Source: Marinagarivorans sp. UBA5868 (GTDB lineage Bacteria; Pseudomonadota; Gammaproteobacteria; Pseudomonadales; Cellvibrionaceae). From it: a stretch of 5,482 nt of DNA. A program made the translations under genes and the position numbers. Position 1 is the stretch's first letter; every line of letters starts with the position of its first letter. Shown piece after piece: positions 1-5,449 of the stretch. The notes beneath the pieces are model-generated. The model was given only the letters and a program-made list of their open reading frames with translations, was not told the DNA's origin and did no database searches. The stretch covers positions 35,841 through 41,322 of the forward strand of contig DJFQ01000161.1 of the NCBI GenBank assembly GCA_002432095.1, in the 5' to 3' direction.

Positions 1-146
1 GCCAGGGTGACTATGCCCAGAGCCAAGGCGACCTAGTGACTCCTTTAATTGAGCAGAGCCGACAGCAATTGATCTTCGATGCATCTGCAAACGTGGTCAG
101 CGCCGCCAATCAAACCCTCGGCCGGCTGATCGACGACCTTTCATGA
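1..146 (+). CDS. C-terminal end of a small flagellar basal-body-rod-like protein (partial)
   Basis: The frame read from base 3 is open from the window edge to the TGA at 144-146 and gives 47 residues ending in LGRLIDDLS. The tail, with an Ala/Val-rich amphipathic helix (ASANVVSAANQTLGRLID) after a LVTPLIEQ segment, resembles the C-terminus of short (roughly 70-110 residue) proteins annotated as hypothetical or flagellar basal-body rod-like, in which a helix of the type A-x-V-x-x-A-x-x-x-LGTLID closes the protein. In FlgB/FlgC-type rod proteins such a helix forms part of the terminal coiled coil. That resemblance is recalled, not searched. Such small genes are, to my recollection, often found next to SprA-related metalloprotease genes, as here. 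The start codon and any N-terminal domain lie outside the window. Its stop overlaps the ATG of a 9-codon mini-ORF, suggesting co-transcription with the downstream protease. That the fragment is coding is likely; its role is uncertain. Confidence 0.6.
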   Translation, partial: QGDYAQSQGDLVTPLIEQSRQQLIFDASANVVSAANQTLGRLIDDLS

Positions 147-172
147 ACTTAGCGCCGACCGGCGTTTCATGA
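143..172 (+). other. 9-codon mini-ORF bridging two ATGA stop/start overlaps
   Basis: ATG at 143-145 overlaps the TGA (144-146) of the upstream gene. It opens a 9-codon frame (MNLAPTGVS) whose own TGA (170-172) overlaps the ATG (169-171) of the metalloprotease. Both junctions sit in an identical 9-mer, TTTCATGAA, at 139-147 and 165-173. Neither ATG has a recognisable Shine-Dalgarno sequence. A small hairpin (CGCC 153-156 with GGCG 161-164, loop GACC) lies inside the mini-ORF just before the protease start. Terminating ribosomes could therefore re-initiate stepwise from one frame to the next. The geometry is seen directly; the coupling function is inferred, and the mini-ORF may be a by-product of chance. 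Confidence 0.35.
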
Positions 173-978
173 ATATCTCTAGCCGCTATTACCCCTCATC
201 CTTTACCCCACAACCTGGGGTTTCATCACGTCCAGGCCATACACCTGGACGCGACCCTGCGCATCCGGTTTCAACGGATTCTCCCTCCGCCGCCAATGCG
301 GGACCGCCGGGCGCGCAATTTAGGTCTCCGTTATCACCAGTGAAAGAAGCATCGGCCACCACGCGTGCGGATTTCCACCAAACCCGGGCCGACGCGGAGA
401 AGGCGGTGGAGAACCAGCGCCGGGCGCGGGAAGAACAGTTGATTCAGAGTGAAATCAAAATGCTGGCCGCTCGCGACCGCGAGGTGCGTACTCATGAGCA
501 GGCCCACATGGCGGCGGGCGGGCAGTACGCCGGCGCTGCGACCTATCAATATCAGCGCGGCCCCAATGGAGTGAATTACGCCGTCGGTGGCGAGGTGCCG
601 ATCAGTACATCGAAAGAAGCCACGCCGGAAGCCACCTTACGTAAAGCGCAGATTATTCGTCGCGCGGCTCTGGCGCCGGCGGAACCTTCTCCTCAGGATC
701 GCAAAGTCGCTGCTATGGCGATGCAGATGGAAAGTGCAGCCCGAACGGAAATCGCCCGTGAGCGCAAATCGCATGCTGAAGAAGCGGATGCGCCATCCAC
801 CGATACAGACTCTGCGGCGAGGAAACCCGAAGAATCGGACGCAAAGTCCGCTTTATCCCCGCCGGAGAATTCCTCCGCAAATCCAGATCAAACCATCAAC
901 GACCGATTACAGCGTATTTATCGACTGGGTGATAGCGACCGTCGGGAGCCGGGCACTCTGCTTAGTCTAAGGGCTTGA
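169..978 (+). CDS. SprA-related putative zinc metalloprotease
   Basis: This 269-residue protein has a conserved core at about residues 85-200. It contains HEQAH (109-113), a match to the HExxH zinc-protease motif in which the two histidines would bind zinc and the glutamate would be the catalytic base. The motif is followed by a Gly/Ala/Tyr-rich stretch (AAGGQYAGAATYQYQRGPNGVNYAVGG in pieces, 115-141) and GGEVPIS (140-146), all typical of the SprA-related family (Pfam PF12118), also annotated as putative metalloprotease CJM1_0395 family. The first 80 residues are Pro/Ser-rich and the last 65 are charged and polar; both look disordered. No signal peptide or membrane segment is evident. The family's substrate and physiological role are not established to my knowledge. 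The ATG at 169 is chosen because it overlaps the preceding TGA and no other ATG precedes the core; it lacks a Shine-Dalgarno site, so translation is probably coupled to the upstream frames. Family assignment is secure, protease activity inferred. Confidence 0.85.
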   Translation: MNISSRYYPSSFTPQPGVSSRPGHTPGRDPAHPVSTDSPSAANAGPPGAQFRSPLSPVKEASATTRADFHQTRADAEKAVENQRRAREEQLIQSEIKMLAARDREVRTHEQAHMAAGGQYAGAATYQYQRGPNGVNYAVGGEVPISTSKEATPEATLRKAQIIRRAALAPAEPSPQDRKVAAMAMQMESAARTEIARERKSHAEEADAPSTDTDSAARKPEESDAKSALSPPENSSANPDQTINDRLQRIYRLGDSDRREPGTLLSLRA

Positions 979-1009
979 TCCCACTGTTTAACCTTAAGGG
1001 CTTGACCCC
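968..1009 (+). repeat. Imperfect direct repeat duplicating the end of the metalloprotease gene
   Basis: A 15-mer, TAAGGGCTTGATCCC at 968-982, recurs as TAAGGGCTTGACCCC at 995-1009 (14 of 15 bases identical) with a 27-base period. The first copy carries the last codons and TGA stop of the metalloprotease. The second lies in the same frame, so it repeats Leu-Arg-Ala-stop nine codons later. It may be a local tandem duplication or the border of a dispersed element; the sequence alone does not decide. Confidence 0.6.
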
Positions 1010-1011
1010 GG

Positions 1012-1052
1012 TCGCGGATTGGCATCGGTGGCATAATGCCGCGATCTTTTAT
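1012..1052 (+). terminator. Probable rho-independent terminator after the metalloprotease gene
   Basis: TCGC (1012-1015) pairs with GCGA (1041-1044), and GGCAT (1021-1025) pairs with ATGCC (1036-1040), giving a nine-pair interrupted stem with a 5-base bulge (1016-1020) and a 10-base loop. TCTTTTATT follows at 1045-1053. An alternative fold pairs TCGCGG (1012-1017) with CCGCGA (1039-1044). It starts 34 bases after the stop of the + strand gene and precedes the leader of the next gene, where a terminator is expected. The bulge and the interrupted T-tract lower certainty. Confidence 0.45.
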
Positions 1053-1099
1053 TACCGAAAGTGAATGCGTTAGCAGTCGTCTTTTTGTTTTGGGCGAAA

Positions 1100-1160
1100 A
1101 AATCGAGCGTTTGAACTAAGTTTAAGTTATTGACGCGCGTTCTCTTATGCTGGAGCTGAC
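1100..1160 (+). promoter_or_regulatory. AT-rich leader with a weak promoter and imperfect dyad upstream of the acyl-CoA dehydrogenase
   Basis: The 150 bases between the terminator and the dehydrogenase are AT-rich. TATGCT at 1146-1151 matches the -10 consensus at 4 of 6 positions, and TTAAGT at 1122-1127, 18 bases upstream, matches the -35 at 3 of 6, so this is a poor sigma-70 promoter at best. TTGAAC (1111-1116) and GTTTAA (1120-1125) form an imperfect inverted repeat around TAA, overlapping the putative -35. Its GAAC-N3-GTTT core distantly recalls sites of TetR-type fatty-acid regulators such as PsrA, but two positions differ. Treat as a location to test, not as an identified operator. Confidence 0.22.
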
Positions 1161-1197
1161 TTAGCGTTCAACCAACATTCCCCTACTGGCTTCCACT

Positions 1198-1202
1198 GGA
1201 GG
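1198..1202 (+). promoter_or_regulatory. Strong Shine-Dalgarno site of the acyl-CoA dehydrogenase
   Basis: GGAGG at 1198-1202 stands 6 bases before the ATG at 1209. Together with the match to the family's normal N-terminus, it fixes the start. Confidence 0.85.
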
Positions 1203-1208
1203 TTTTGC

Positions 1209-2987
1209 ATGGCCGATTATCGTGTACCTCTGCAAGACATGCGGTTCGTCTTGTTCGATGTGCTTCAATCCCCCCGACTTTGGCAATCGTTGAAGGGTCT
1301 TGGTGAGGTGGATGCGGATACGGCCGCCGCGGTGATCGAGGAGGCGGCAAAAATCTGTGAGCAGGTCATTGCGCCGTTAAATCGGGAGGCGGATGAGGTG
1401 GGTTGCCAGTGGGCTGACGGGGAGGTTACGTCTCCGCCAGGTTTTCGCGAAGCTTATCAGGTGTTTAACGAGGGTGGTTGGGGTGGCCTTGGCGGCAACT
1501 CGGCTTATGGCGGCATGGGCATGCCGAAATCGTTGGTTTCGGCGGTTGAGGAAATGCTCCAGGGTGCTTGCATGTCCTTTGGTCTGGCGCCGATGCTCAC
1601 GGCGGGGGCATGTCTGGCGCTGGACGCCCACGGCAGCGACCAGCTCAAGGCGCTTTATTTGCCCAAAATGTACAGCGGCGAGTGGTCTGGCTCCATGGAT
1701 CTCACCGAACCGCACGCGGGTACCGATCTCGGCATGATTCGCACTCGCGCAGAACCCCAGGCCGATGGCAGTTATCGCGTCAATGGCACCAAGATTTTTA
1801 TCACGTGGGGTGAGCACGATATGGCGGAAAACATCATCCACTTAGTGCTCGCCAAATTGCCGGACGCACCCGCCGGCACCCGCGGAATATCCCTCTTTCT
1901 CGTACCCAAATTTATTCCCGCCGCCGACGGTAGCCTCGGCGCGCGCAATGCGTTTTCATGCGGTGCGTTGGAGAAAAAGATGGGCATTAAAGGATCCGCC
2001 ACCTGCGTGATGAATTTTGATGGCGCCCAGGGCTGGTTGGTGGGCGAGGTGAACCAGGGGCTCGCTTGTATGTTCACCATGATGAACTACGAGCGGGTGG
2101 TGGTAGGTATTCAGGCGCTGGGCACTGCTCAGTGGGCCTATCAAAATGCTGTGGCTTATGCGCGGGAGCGGGTGCAGAGTCGCAGCCCCACTGGTCCACA
2201 AAACCCCGAGCAGGAAGCGGATCCGCTATTGGTCCATCCAGACGTGCGCCGTATGTTGTTAACCGCCAAGGCCTATAACGAGGGAGGTCGGGCTTTTTAC
2301 GTTTATGTCGCGCAATGGCTGGATACCGCTAAATATACCGATGACGCCGACTTGCGCACGCGGGCACAAAATCGGGTCGCATTGCTGACGCCGGTGGCTA
2401 AAGCGTTTATCAGTGATACGGCATTTGAATCGGCGGTGGCCTGTCAGCAAGTGTTTGGCGGGCACGGTTATATTCGCGAGTGGGGGCAGGAGCAGTTCGT
2501 GCGCGACATTCGCATCACCCAGATTTACGAGGGCACCAACGGTATTCAAGCCATGGATTTAATGGGGCGCAAAACCGTTGCCGCCGACGGCGCGCTGCTG
2601 GCGGAATATCTGACGGAAATTCGCGACTTTATTACCGCCGATGCCACGGCGCTTGCGCAACTGTCTCTGGCGGATTCGTTAAATGCAGCTGTAAATACTC
2701 TCGATGACATAACCCGCGATTTGATTGCGCGCGCTGCGATTAATCCCTGCGATATAGGTGCGGCGGCGGTGGAATATCTGCACGTGCTCGGGCATGTCAG
2801 CTACGCCTATCTGTGGGCGAAAATGGCGTGTACAGCCAAGGCGGGGGAGGCGAGTGTCTTTCTCGATAGCAAAATTAAAACGGCGCAGTTCTATTTTGCT
2901 CACCTGTTGCCGCGTATCGAAGGTCTCACCGCCAGCTTGAAGCAGGGCAGTGGGACCTTAATGGCGTTAGCAGACGAGCAATTTTAG
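1209..2987 (+). CDS. Acyl-CoA dehydrogenase, long (about 600-residue) form with C-terminal extension
   Basis: This 592-residue cytoplasmic FAD enzyme catalyses alpha,beta-desaturation of an acyl-CoA, the first step of beta-oxidation-type pathways, passing electrons to electron-transferring flavoprotein. Domains in order: the short N-terminal segment of long-form members (YRVPLQDMRFVLFDVL, about 4-19; PF12418 type), helical N-domain (about 40-157), beta middle domain (about 160-275) with LTEPHAGTDLG (165-175) and FITWGEHD for FAD and substrate contacts, C-terminal helical domain (about 280-450), and an extra C-terminal domain (about 465-588; PF12806 type). QVFGGHGYIREW (414-425) and QIYEGTNGIQ (438-447) are intact; Glu441 aligns with the catalytic base Glu376 of mitochondrial medium-chain dehydrogenase. 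Long-form relatives include DmdC (methylmercaptopropionyl-CoA dehydrogenase) and several pseudomonad FadE paralogues, so the substrate cannot be assigned; no dmd or other beta-oxidation gene is nearby. It appears monocistronic and ends with tandem TAG codons (2985-2990). Family very sure, substrate unknown. Confidence 0.95.
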   Translation: MADYRVPLQDMRFVLFDVLQSPRLWQSLKGLGEVDADTAAAVIEEAAKICEQVIAPLNREADEVGCQWADGEVTSPPGFREAYQVFNEGGWGGLGGNSAYGGMGMPKSLVSAVEEMLQGACMSFGLAPMLTAGACLALDAHGSDQLKALYLPKMYSGEWSGSMDLTEPHAGTDLGMIRTRAEPQADGSYRVNGTKIFITWGEHDMAENIIHLVLAKLPDAPAGTRGISLFLVPKFIPAADGSLGARNAFSCGALEKKMGIKGSATCVMNFDGAQGWLVGEVNQGLACMFTMMNYERVVVGIQALGTAQWAYQNAVAYARERVQSRSPTGPQNPEQEADPLLVHPDVRRMLLTAKAYNEGGRAFYVYVAQWLDTAKYTDDADLRTRAQNRVALLTPVAKAFISDTAFESAVACQQVFGGHGYIREWGQEQFVRDIRITQIYEGTNGIQAMDLMGRKTVAADGALLAEYLTEIRDFITADATALAQLSLADSLNAAVNTLDDITRDLIARAAINPCDIGAAAVEYLHVLGHVSYAYLWAKMACTAKAGEASVFLDSKIKTAQFYFAHLLPRIEGLTASLKQGSGTLMALADEQF

Positions 2988-3502
2988 TAGTGGATGGTAT
3001 CGCCAATATTGTCCAGCGCTTCGTCTTCAAAGAAGTCGCTGGGCAAGGCGTTGGTGTCGGTGGTTCTGATAAGGTTTTCCAGGTATTCACTGTAGCGTGG
3101 TGAATAAATGCGTAAATTCGAACGGTCGGTTTGATACAGGTCGATGCGGTACACGGGCGGGTCTTCGCCATCCTCGCAAATCAGAAAATCAAATACCGAT
3201 TCCCAGTTGGCGATCAGCAAAGTGCCCGGAGGCAGGTGGAACGGCAGTGCACTCGCCGCAGCCAGACAGTCGAACTGATCGCGAATCTCTTTCAGGTCGT
3301 CAAAATAAATCGCCATCCAGGGAGACAGGAAACCGGCAGAGCGGCCGAAACTGCGAAGAAATTGGCGGTAACAGGCAGGAAAGCTCAAGCCGAAATAATT
3401 TTCCAAGGACTGGATTTCGGCGTCGCTGACACCGACCAGCTCCGACTTGTTTGCAACGCCCCGATTCTCCATCAAACAGGTCAGGTGGCTGACATCAATC
3501 AT
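2984..3502 (-). CDS. SMI1/KNR4 (SUKH) family protein, possible orphan immunity protein
   Basis: This 172-residue protein has no signal peptide or membrane segment. The SUKH signature is clear near the N-terminus: an acidic helix, VSDAEIQSLENYFGL (25-39), then SFPACYRQFLRSFG (40-53), matching the family pattern (I-x-x-LE-x-x-x-G-x-x-LP-x-x-Y-x-x-FL-x-x-x-G). A strand region follows: FDDLKEI (67-73), GTLLIANWESVFDFLICED (83-111 region), PPVYRIDL (115-122), and a closing helix SEYLENLIRTT (128-138). The acidic tail (147-172) looks flexible. SUKH proteins are known largely as immunity proteins against nuclease and other polymorphic toxins, though many are of unknown function. No toxin, Rhs/CDI gene or secretion gene is present here, so an immunity role is inferred from family only. 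The ATG at 3500-3502 has only a weak, distant GAGAAG (3514-3519); Met11 (3470-3472) is an alternative with no better site. The TAA overlaps the dehydrogenase stop by 4 bases, tail to tail. Confidence 0.82.
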   Translation of the reverse strand: MIDVSHLTCLMENRGVANKSELVGVSDAEIQSLENYFGLSFPACYRQFLRSFGRSAGFLSPWMAIYFDDLKEIRDQFDCLAAASALPFHLPPGTLLIANWESVFDFLICEDGEDPPVYRIDLYQTDRSNLRIYSPRYSEYLENLIRTTDTNALPSDFFEDEALDNIGDTIHY

Positions 3503-3527
3503 CGTGGTAGCTTCTTCTCAAAGGTTT

Positions 3528-3567
3528 GATTGTCATCCGGTGGGACCGCGCTGCGCGTGCCGGAATC
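3528..3567. repeat. Imperfect hairpin 1 with ATCCGG / CCGGAAT arms
   Basis: Nested inverted arms are seen: GATT (3528-3531) with AATC (3564-3567), CCGG (3537-3540) with CCGG (3560-3563), and a perfect inner palindrome CGCGC-T-GCGCG (3547-3557), with unpaired bases between the arms. The look, a short GTCAT-led hairpin ending in GGAATC, recalls the dispersed intergenic REP-like elements common in proteobacteria. Only a genome comparison could show that it is repeated elsewhere. It lies 26 bases upstream of the SUKH start and could be in its leader RNA. Confidence 0.45.
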
Positions 3568-3620
3568 TCGCAAAAAACCTGTTCTTCGTCGTGCTCTTTT
3601 TTTATTCCTACCGACTTTTC

Positions 3621-3647
3621 AATCCGCTTTTGGGCAAAGGCCGGAAT
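3621..3647. repeat. Imperfect hairpin 2 sharing the arms of hairpin 1
   Basis: ATCCG (3622-3626) and CCGGAAT (3641-3647) bracket an inner stem, CTTT (3627-3630) with AAAG (3636-3639), and a 5-base loop TGGGC. The outer boundaries are the same as those of hairpin 1 (ATCCG at 3535, CCGGAAT at 3560-3566), in the same orientation, while the centre differs. This argues that the two are related units rather than two independent chance dyads. Confidence 0.38.
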
Positions 3648-3866
3648 TGAATACTTCGTCGCTGGTGAGTCTGCACATCTGTTGAGTATTGCAGTAAATA
3701 CCCGGAGTGCAACTTTTGGCCTGACCAAGGATGAATGCCGGTGGTGAGGTTTTTCCCGAGCTGGAGAAAACATCGATGATGCTGCGCAGTTTAATGGAAG
3801 GCGGTCGAACAAAAAAAGGTCAATCGTCGGCTACAAAAATATCGGACAAATTGCTGGCGCAGCGAC

Positions 3867-5390
3867 TCACGGCATGGGCAGCGATGCGGGAACGATGCTT
3901 GCGCCCGGTCCTAATGGCAATCCCAGCAAGACCCAAAACGCCAGCAGCGCGGACCAAACCAGTAAAAAGGTGAGGCTATAAGGCAGCATCATGGCGATGA
4001 GCGAACCGACACCTATGTCTTTTTGGTAGCGTTGCGCGAACGCCACCACCACACCAAAATACGGCATCAACGGCGTGATGATGTTGGTGCTGCTGTCGCC
4101 AATGCGGTAAGCCACCTGGGTCGCCTCGGGTGACAAACCGGCGAGCAACAACATAGGTACAAATACGGGTGCCAACAGCGCCCATTTTGCCGACGCGCTG
4201 CCGATAAACAAGTTAACGAACGCCGTTAATAAAACCATCAGTAATAGAGTGACGGTGAGCGGCAGTGCCAGTTGCTGCAACAAACCCGCACCGCTGATGG
4301 CGACAATAGTGCCCAAGTTACTCCAGGCAAAATAATTAACGAATTGAGCGGCAAAAAACATCAGCACCAGGTAGCCTGCCATGGTGGCCATGTGTTGCTC
4401 CATGCCATCGACGAATTCGCCCCAGTGACGATATCGGCCGCTAAGCTTGCCGAAGAGTATTCCGGTGAGCGCGGCGTAAACGGACACTACCGTCACAATG
4501 CCGGTCATAAACGGAGACTGCAGAACGCCGCCGCTTTCGCCGCGCAAGAATCCGTCCGGCGGCAACAGGCCAAACACTAGAAAAGCGATAAATGCTGCGG
4601 TGAATAACACGACTCCCGCGAGTCCTCGCGCTTCGGCTTCGCTCAAGGACCTTTGAAGTTCGGCGTCCTTTTCGAGGGATGTTGCGCCATACTCTGGGAA
4701 GCGTGGCGCAACGAGACGTTGGGTGACCCAGGTTCCGGCGAGGGCGATTACGAATGTGGAGGCGGCCATAAAATAGTAGTTTGCCGCCGCGTTTATTTGG
4801 TAGCCCGGGGCCACCAGTTGCGCCGCCTCGCTGCTGAGGCCGGCGAGTAAAGCGTCGGTGGGGGTGATTAACAGGTTCGCACTGAATCCGCCGGAGACGC
4901 CGGCAAAAGCGGCCGCTATGCCCACTAATGGGTGGCGGCCGGCAGCGCGGAAAATAATGGCGGCAAGCGGCACCAGAATGACATAACCCGTGTCCTGAGC
5001 GATGCTGGATAATACGCCGCACAGCACCACAAAGAACGTCAGCAGGCGCGCCGGGGCTTTTAACACGGTAGCGCGCAGGACTGCGCCTAAAAGGCCGGAA
5101 TGTTCAGCCACGGCGATGCCGAGAATGGCCACCAGCACCGTGCCCACTGGCGCGAATTGGGTAAAGTTGCTGACGGTGCTGGTGAGCATGCGGACCAGTC
5201 CATCGCGGCTGAGTAAGTTGACTGCCGGCACAATCTCACCGGTGACTGGGTGAACTGCGGTTATCGCCAACCAATGTGCGCCAGCGGACAGCGCGAGTAC
5301 CGCTGCGGTGAGGTATATAAAGAGCAGCGTAGGGGACGGTAGGCGGTTACCGGCACGCTCGATGCGGTTCAGTAGGTTCTGCAGAGACAT
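3867..5390 (-). CDS. AbgT-family inner-membrane transporter
   Basis: This 507-residue polytopic membrane protein is of normal length for the AbgT family (PF03806; E. coli AbgT, Neisseria MtrF, Alcanivorax YdaH). Hydrophobic spans occur at about 20-45, 80-100, 115-147, 155-170, 205-225, 257-275, 295-313, 337-355, 362-395, 403-418 and 465-492, with helical-hairpin regions near 160-185 and 393-445. Signature stretches are FAGVSGGFSAN (162-172), ITPTDALLAG (175-184), FVNLFIGSASAKW (391-403) and RIGDSSTNIITPLMPYFGV (429-447). Asp179, Asn393, Trp403, Pro421, Arg429, Asp432 and Pro440 sit where, as I recall, the MtrF and YdaH structure papers place substrate-pathway residues. Known roles are uptake of p-aminobenzoyl-glutamate (AbgT) and export of sulfonamides (MtrF, YdaH), so direction and substrate are open; no abgAB hydrolase genes are seen. 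The start at 5388-5390 is preferred over an in-frame ATG 28 codons upstream because AGGA sits 6 bases before it and family proteins start here. Confidence 0.93.
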   Translation of the reverse strand: MSLQNLLNRIERAGNRLPSPTLLFIYLTAAVLALSAGAHWLAITAVHPVTGEIVPAVNLLSRDGLVRMLTSTVSNFTQFAPVGTVLVAILGIAVAEHSGLLGAVLRATVLKAPARLLTFFVVLCGVLSSIAQDTGYVILVPLAAIIFRAAGRHPLVGIAAAFAGVSGGFSANLLITPTDALLAGLSSEAAQLVAPGYQINAAANYYFMAASTFVIALAGTWVTQRLVAPRFPEYGATSLEKDAELQRSLSEAEARGLAGVVLFTAAFIAFLVFGLLPPDGFLRGESGGVLQSPFMTGIVTVVSVYAALTGILFGKLSGRYRHWGEFVDGMEQHMATMAGYLVLMFFAAQFVNYFAWSNLGTIVAISGAGLLQQLALPLTVTLLLMVLLTAFVNLFIGSASAKWALLAPVFVPMLLLAGLSPEATQVAYRIGDSSTNIITPLMPYFGVVVAFAQRYQKDIGVGSLIAMMLPYSLTFLLVWSALLAFWVLLGLPLGPGASIVPASLPMP

Positions 5391-5396
5391 GAGCTG

Positions 5397-5400
5397 TCCT
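5397..5400 (-). promoter_or_regulatory. Shine-Dalgarno site deciding the transporter start
   Basis: On the - strand AGGA (complement of 5397-5400) precedes the ATG at 5388-5390 by 6 bases. The longer in-frame start at 5472-5474 cannot be judged for a site because the window ends, but the extra 28 residues it would add have no membrane-protein or family character. Confidence 0.7.
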
Positions 5401-5420
5401 GTGGCGGGGGTTTTGGCGGG

Positions 5421-5449
5421 ACTGTAGGCGCATGCCTGGGGCAATGCAA
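5421..5449 (-). promoter_or_regulatory. Tentative sigma-70-like promoter of the transporter, with palindrome in the spacer
   Basis: Read on the - strand, TTGCAT (5444-5449) and TACAGT (5421-5426) are separated by 17 bases and match the -35 and -10 consensus at 3 and 4 of 6 positions. The start site would lie about 25 bases upstream of the ATG. The spacer carries an imperfect palindrome on the + strand, GCATGCC (5430-5436) with GGCAATGC (5440-5447), one bulged base, which could be an operator or simply a chance dyad. Weak evidence only. Confidence 0.27.

Larger units (their letters stand above)
3503..3866. other. Intergenic region without a convincing gene
   Basis: These 364 bases separate the start of the SUKH gene from the end of the transporter gene, both on the - strand. 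Open frames on both strands (for example - strand 3495-3812 and + strand 3526-3747) lack ribosome-binding sites and recognisable domains and have irregular, low-complexity translations. I see no convincing terminator for the transporter: the - strand T-run (complement of 3811-3817) is not preceded by a stable GC-rich stem. A promoter for the SUKH gene should lie here or further upstream, but no good -35/-10 pair stands out. The part nearest the SUKH gene holds two related hairpins, listed separately. Confidence 0.6.

Noticed and set aside
587..970. 127-residue Arg-rich open frame within the metalloprotease gene
   Set aside because: It is an out-of-frame shadow of a GC-rich coding sequence with no start signal or homology.
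1130..1151. TTGACG (1130-1135) with TATGCT (1146-1151) as a sigma-70 promoter
   Set aside because: The hexamers are individually attractive but the spacer is only 10 bases, far from the 16-18 required.
3573..3605. A-run and T-run pair near 3573-3604 as a + strand terminator
   Set aside because: The only pairing is A6 with T7 across an 18-base loop; no GC-rich stem precedes the T-run and no + strand gene ends nearby.
3526..3747. 73-residue open frame on the + strand in the intergenic region
   Set aside because: No ribosome-binding site and no family resemblance; it is a translation of the hairpin region, with motifs of the kind produced by intergenic repeats.
3495..3812. 105-residue open frame on the - strand upstream of the SUKH gene
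   Set aside because: It overlaps the SUKH start, has no Shine-Dalgarno site or recognisable domain, and runs through both hairpins; its translation looks repeat-derived.
3731..3973. 80-residue open frame on the + strand
   Set aside because: Its second half is antisense to the end of the transporter gene and its translation is basic and low in complexity; no start signal.
4441..5022. 193-residue Arg-rich open frame within the transporter gene on the same strand
   Set aside because: Arg/Gly-rich composition is typical of an out-of-frame reading of a membrane-protein gene; the transporter frame is continuous and conserved across it.
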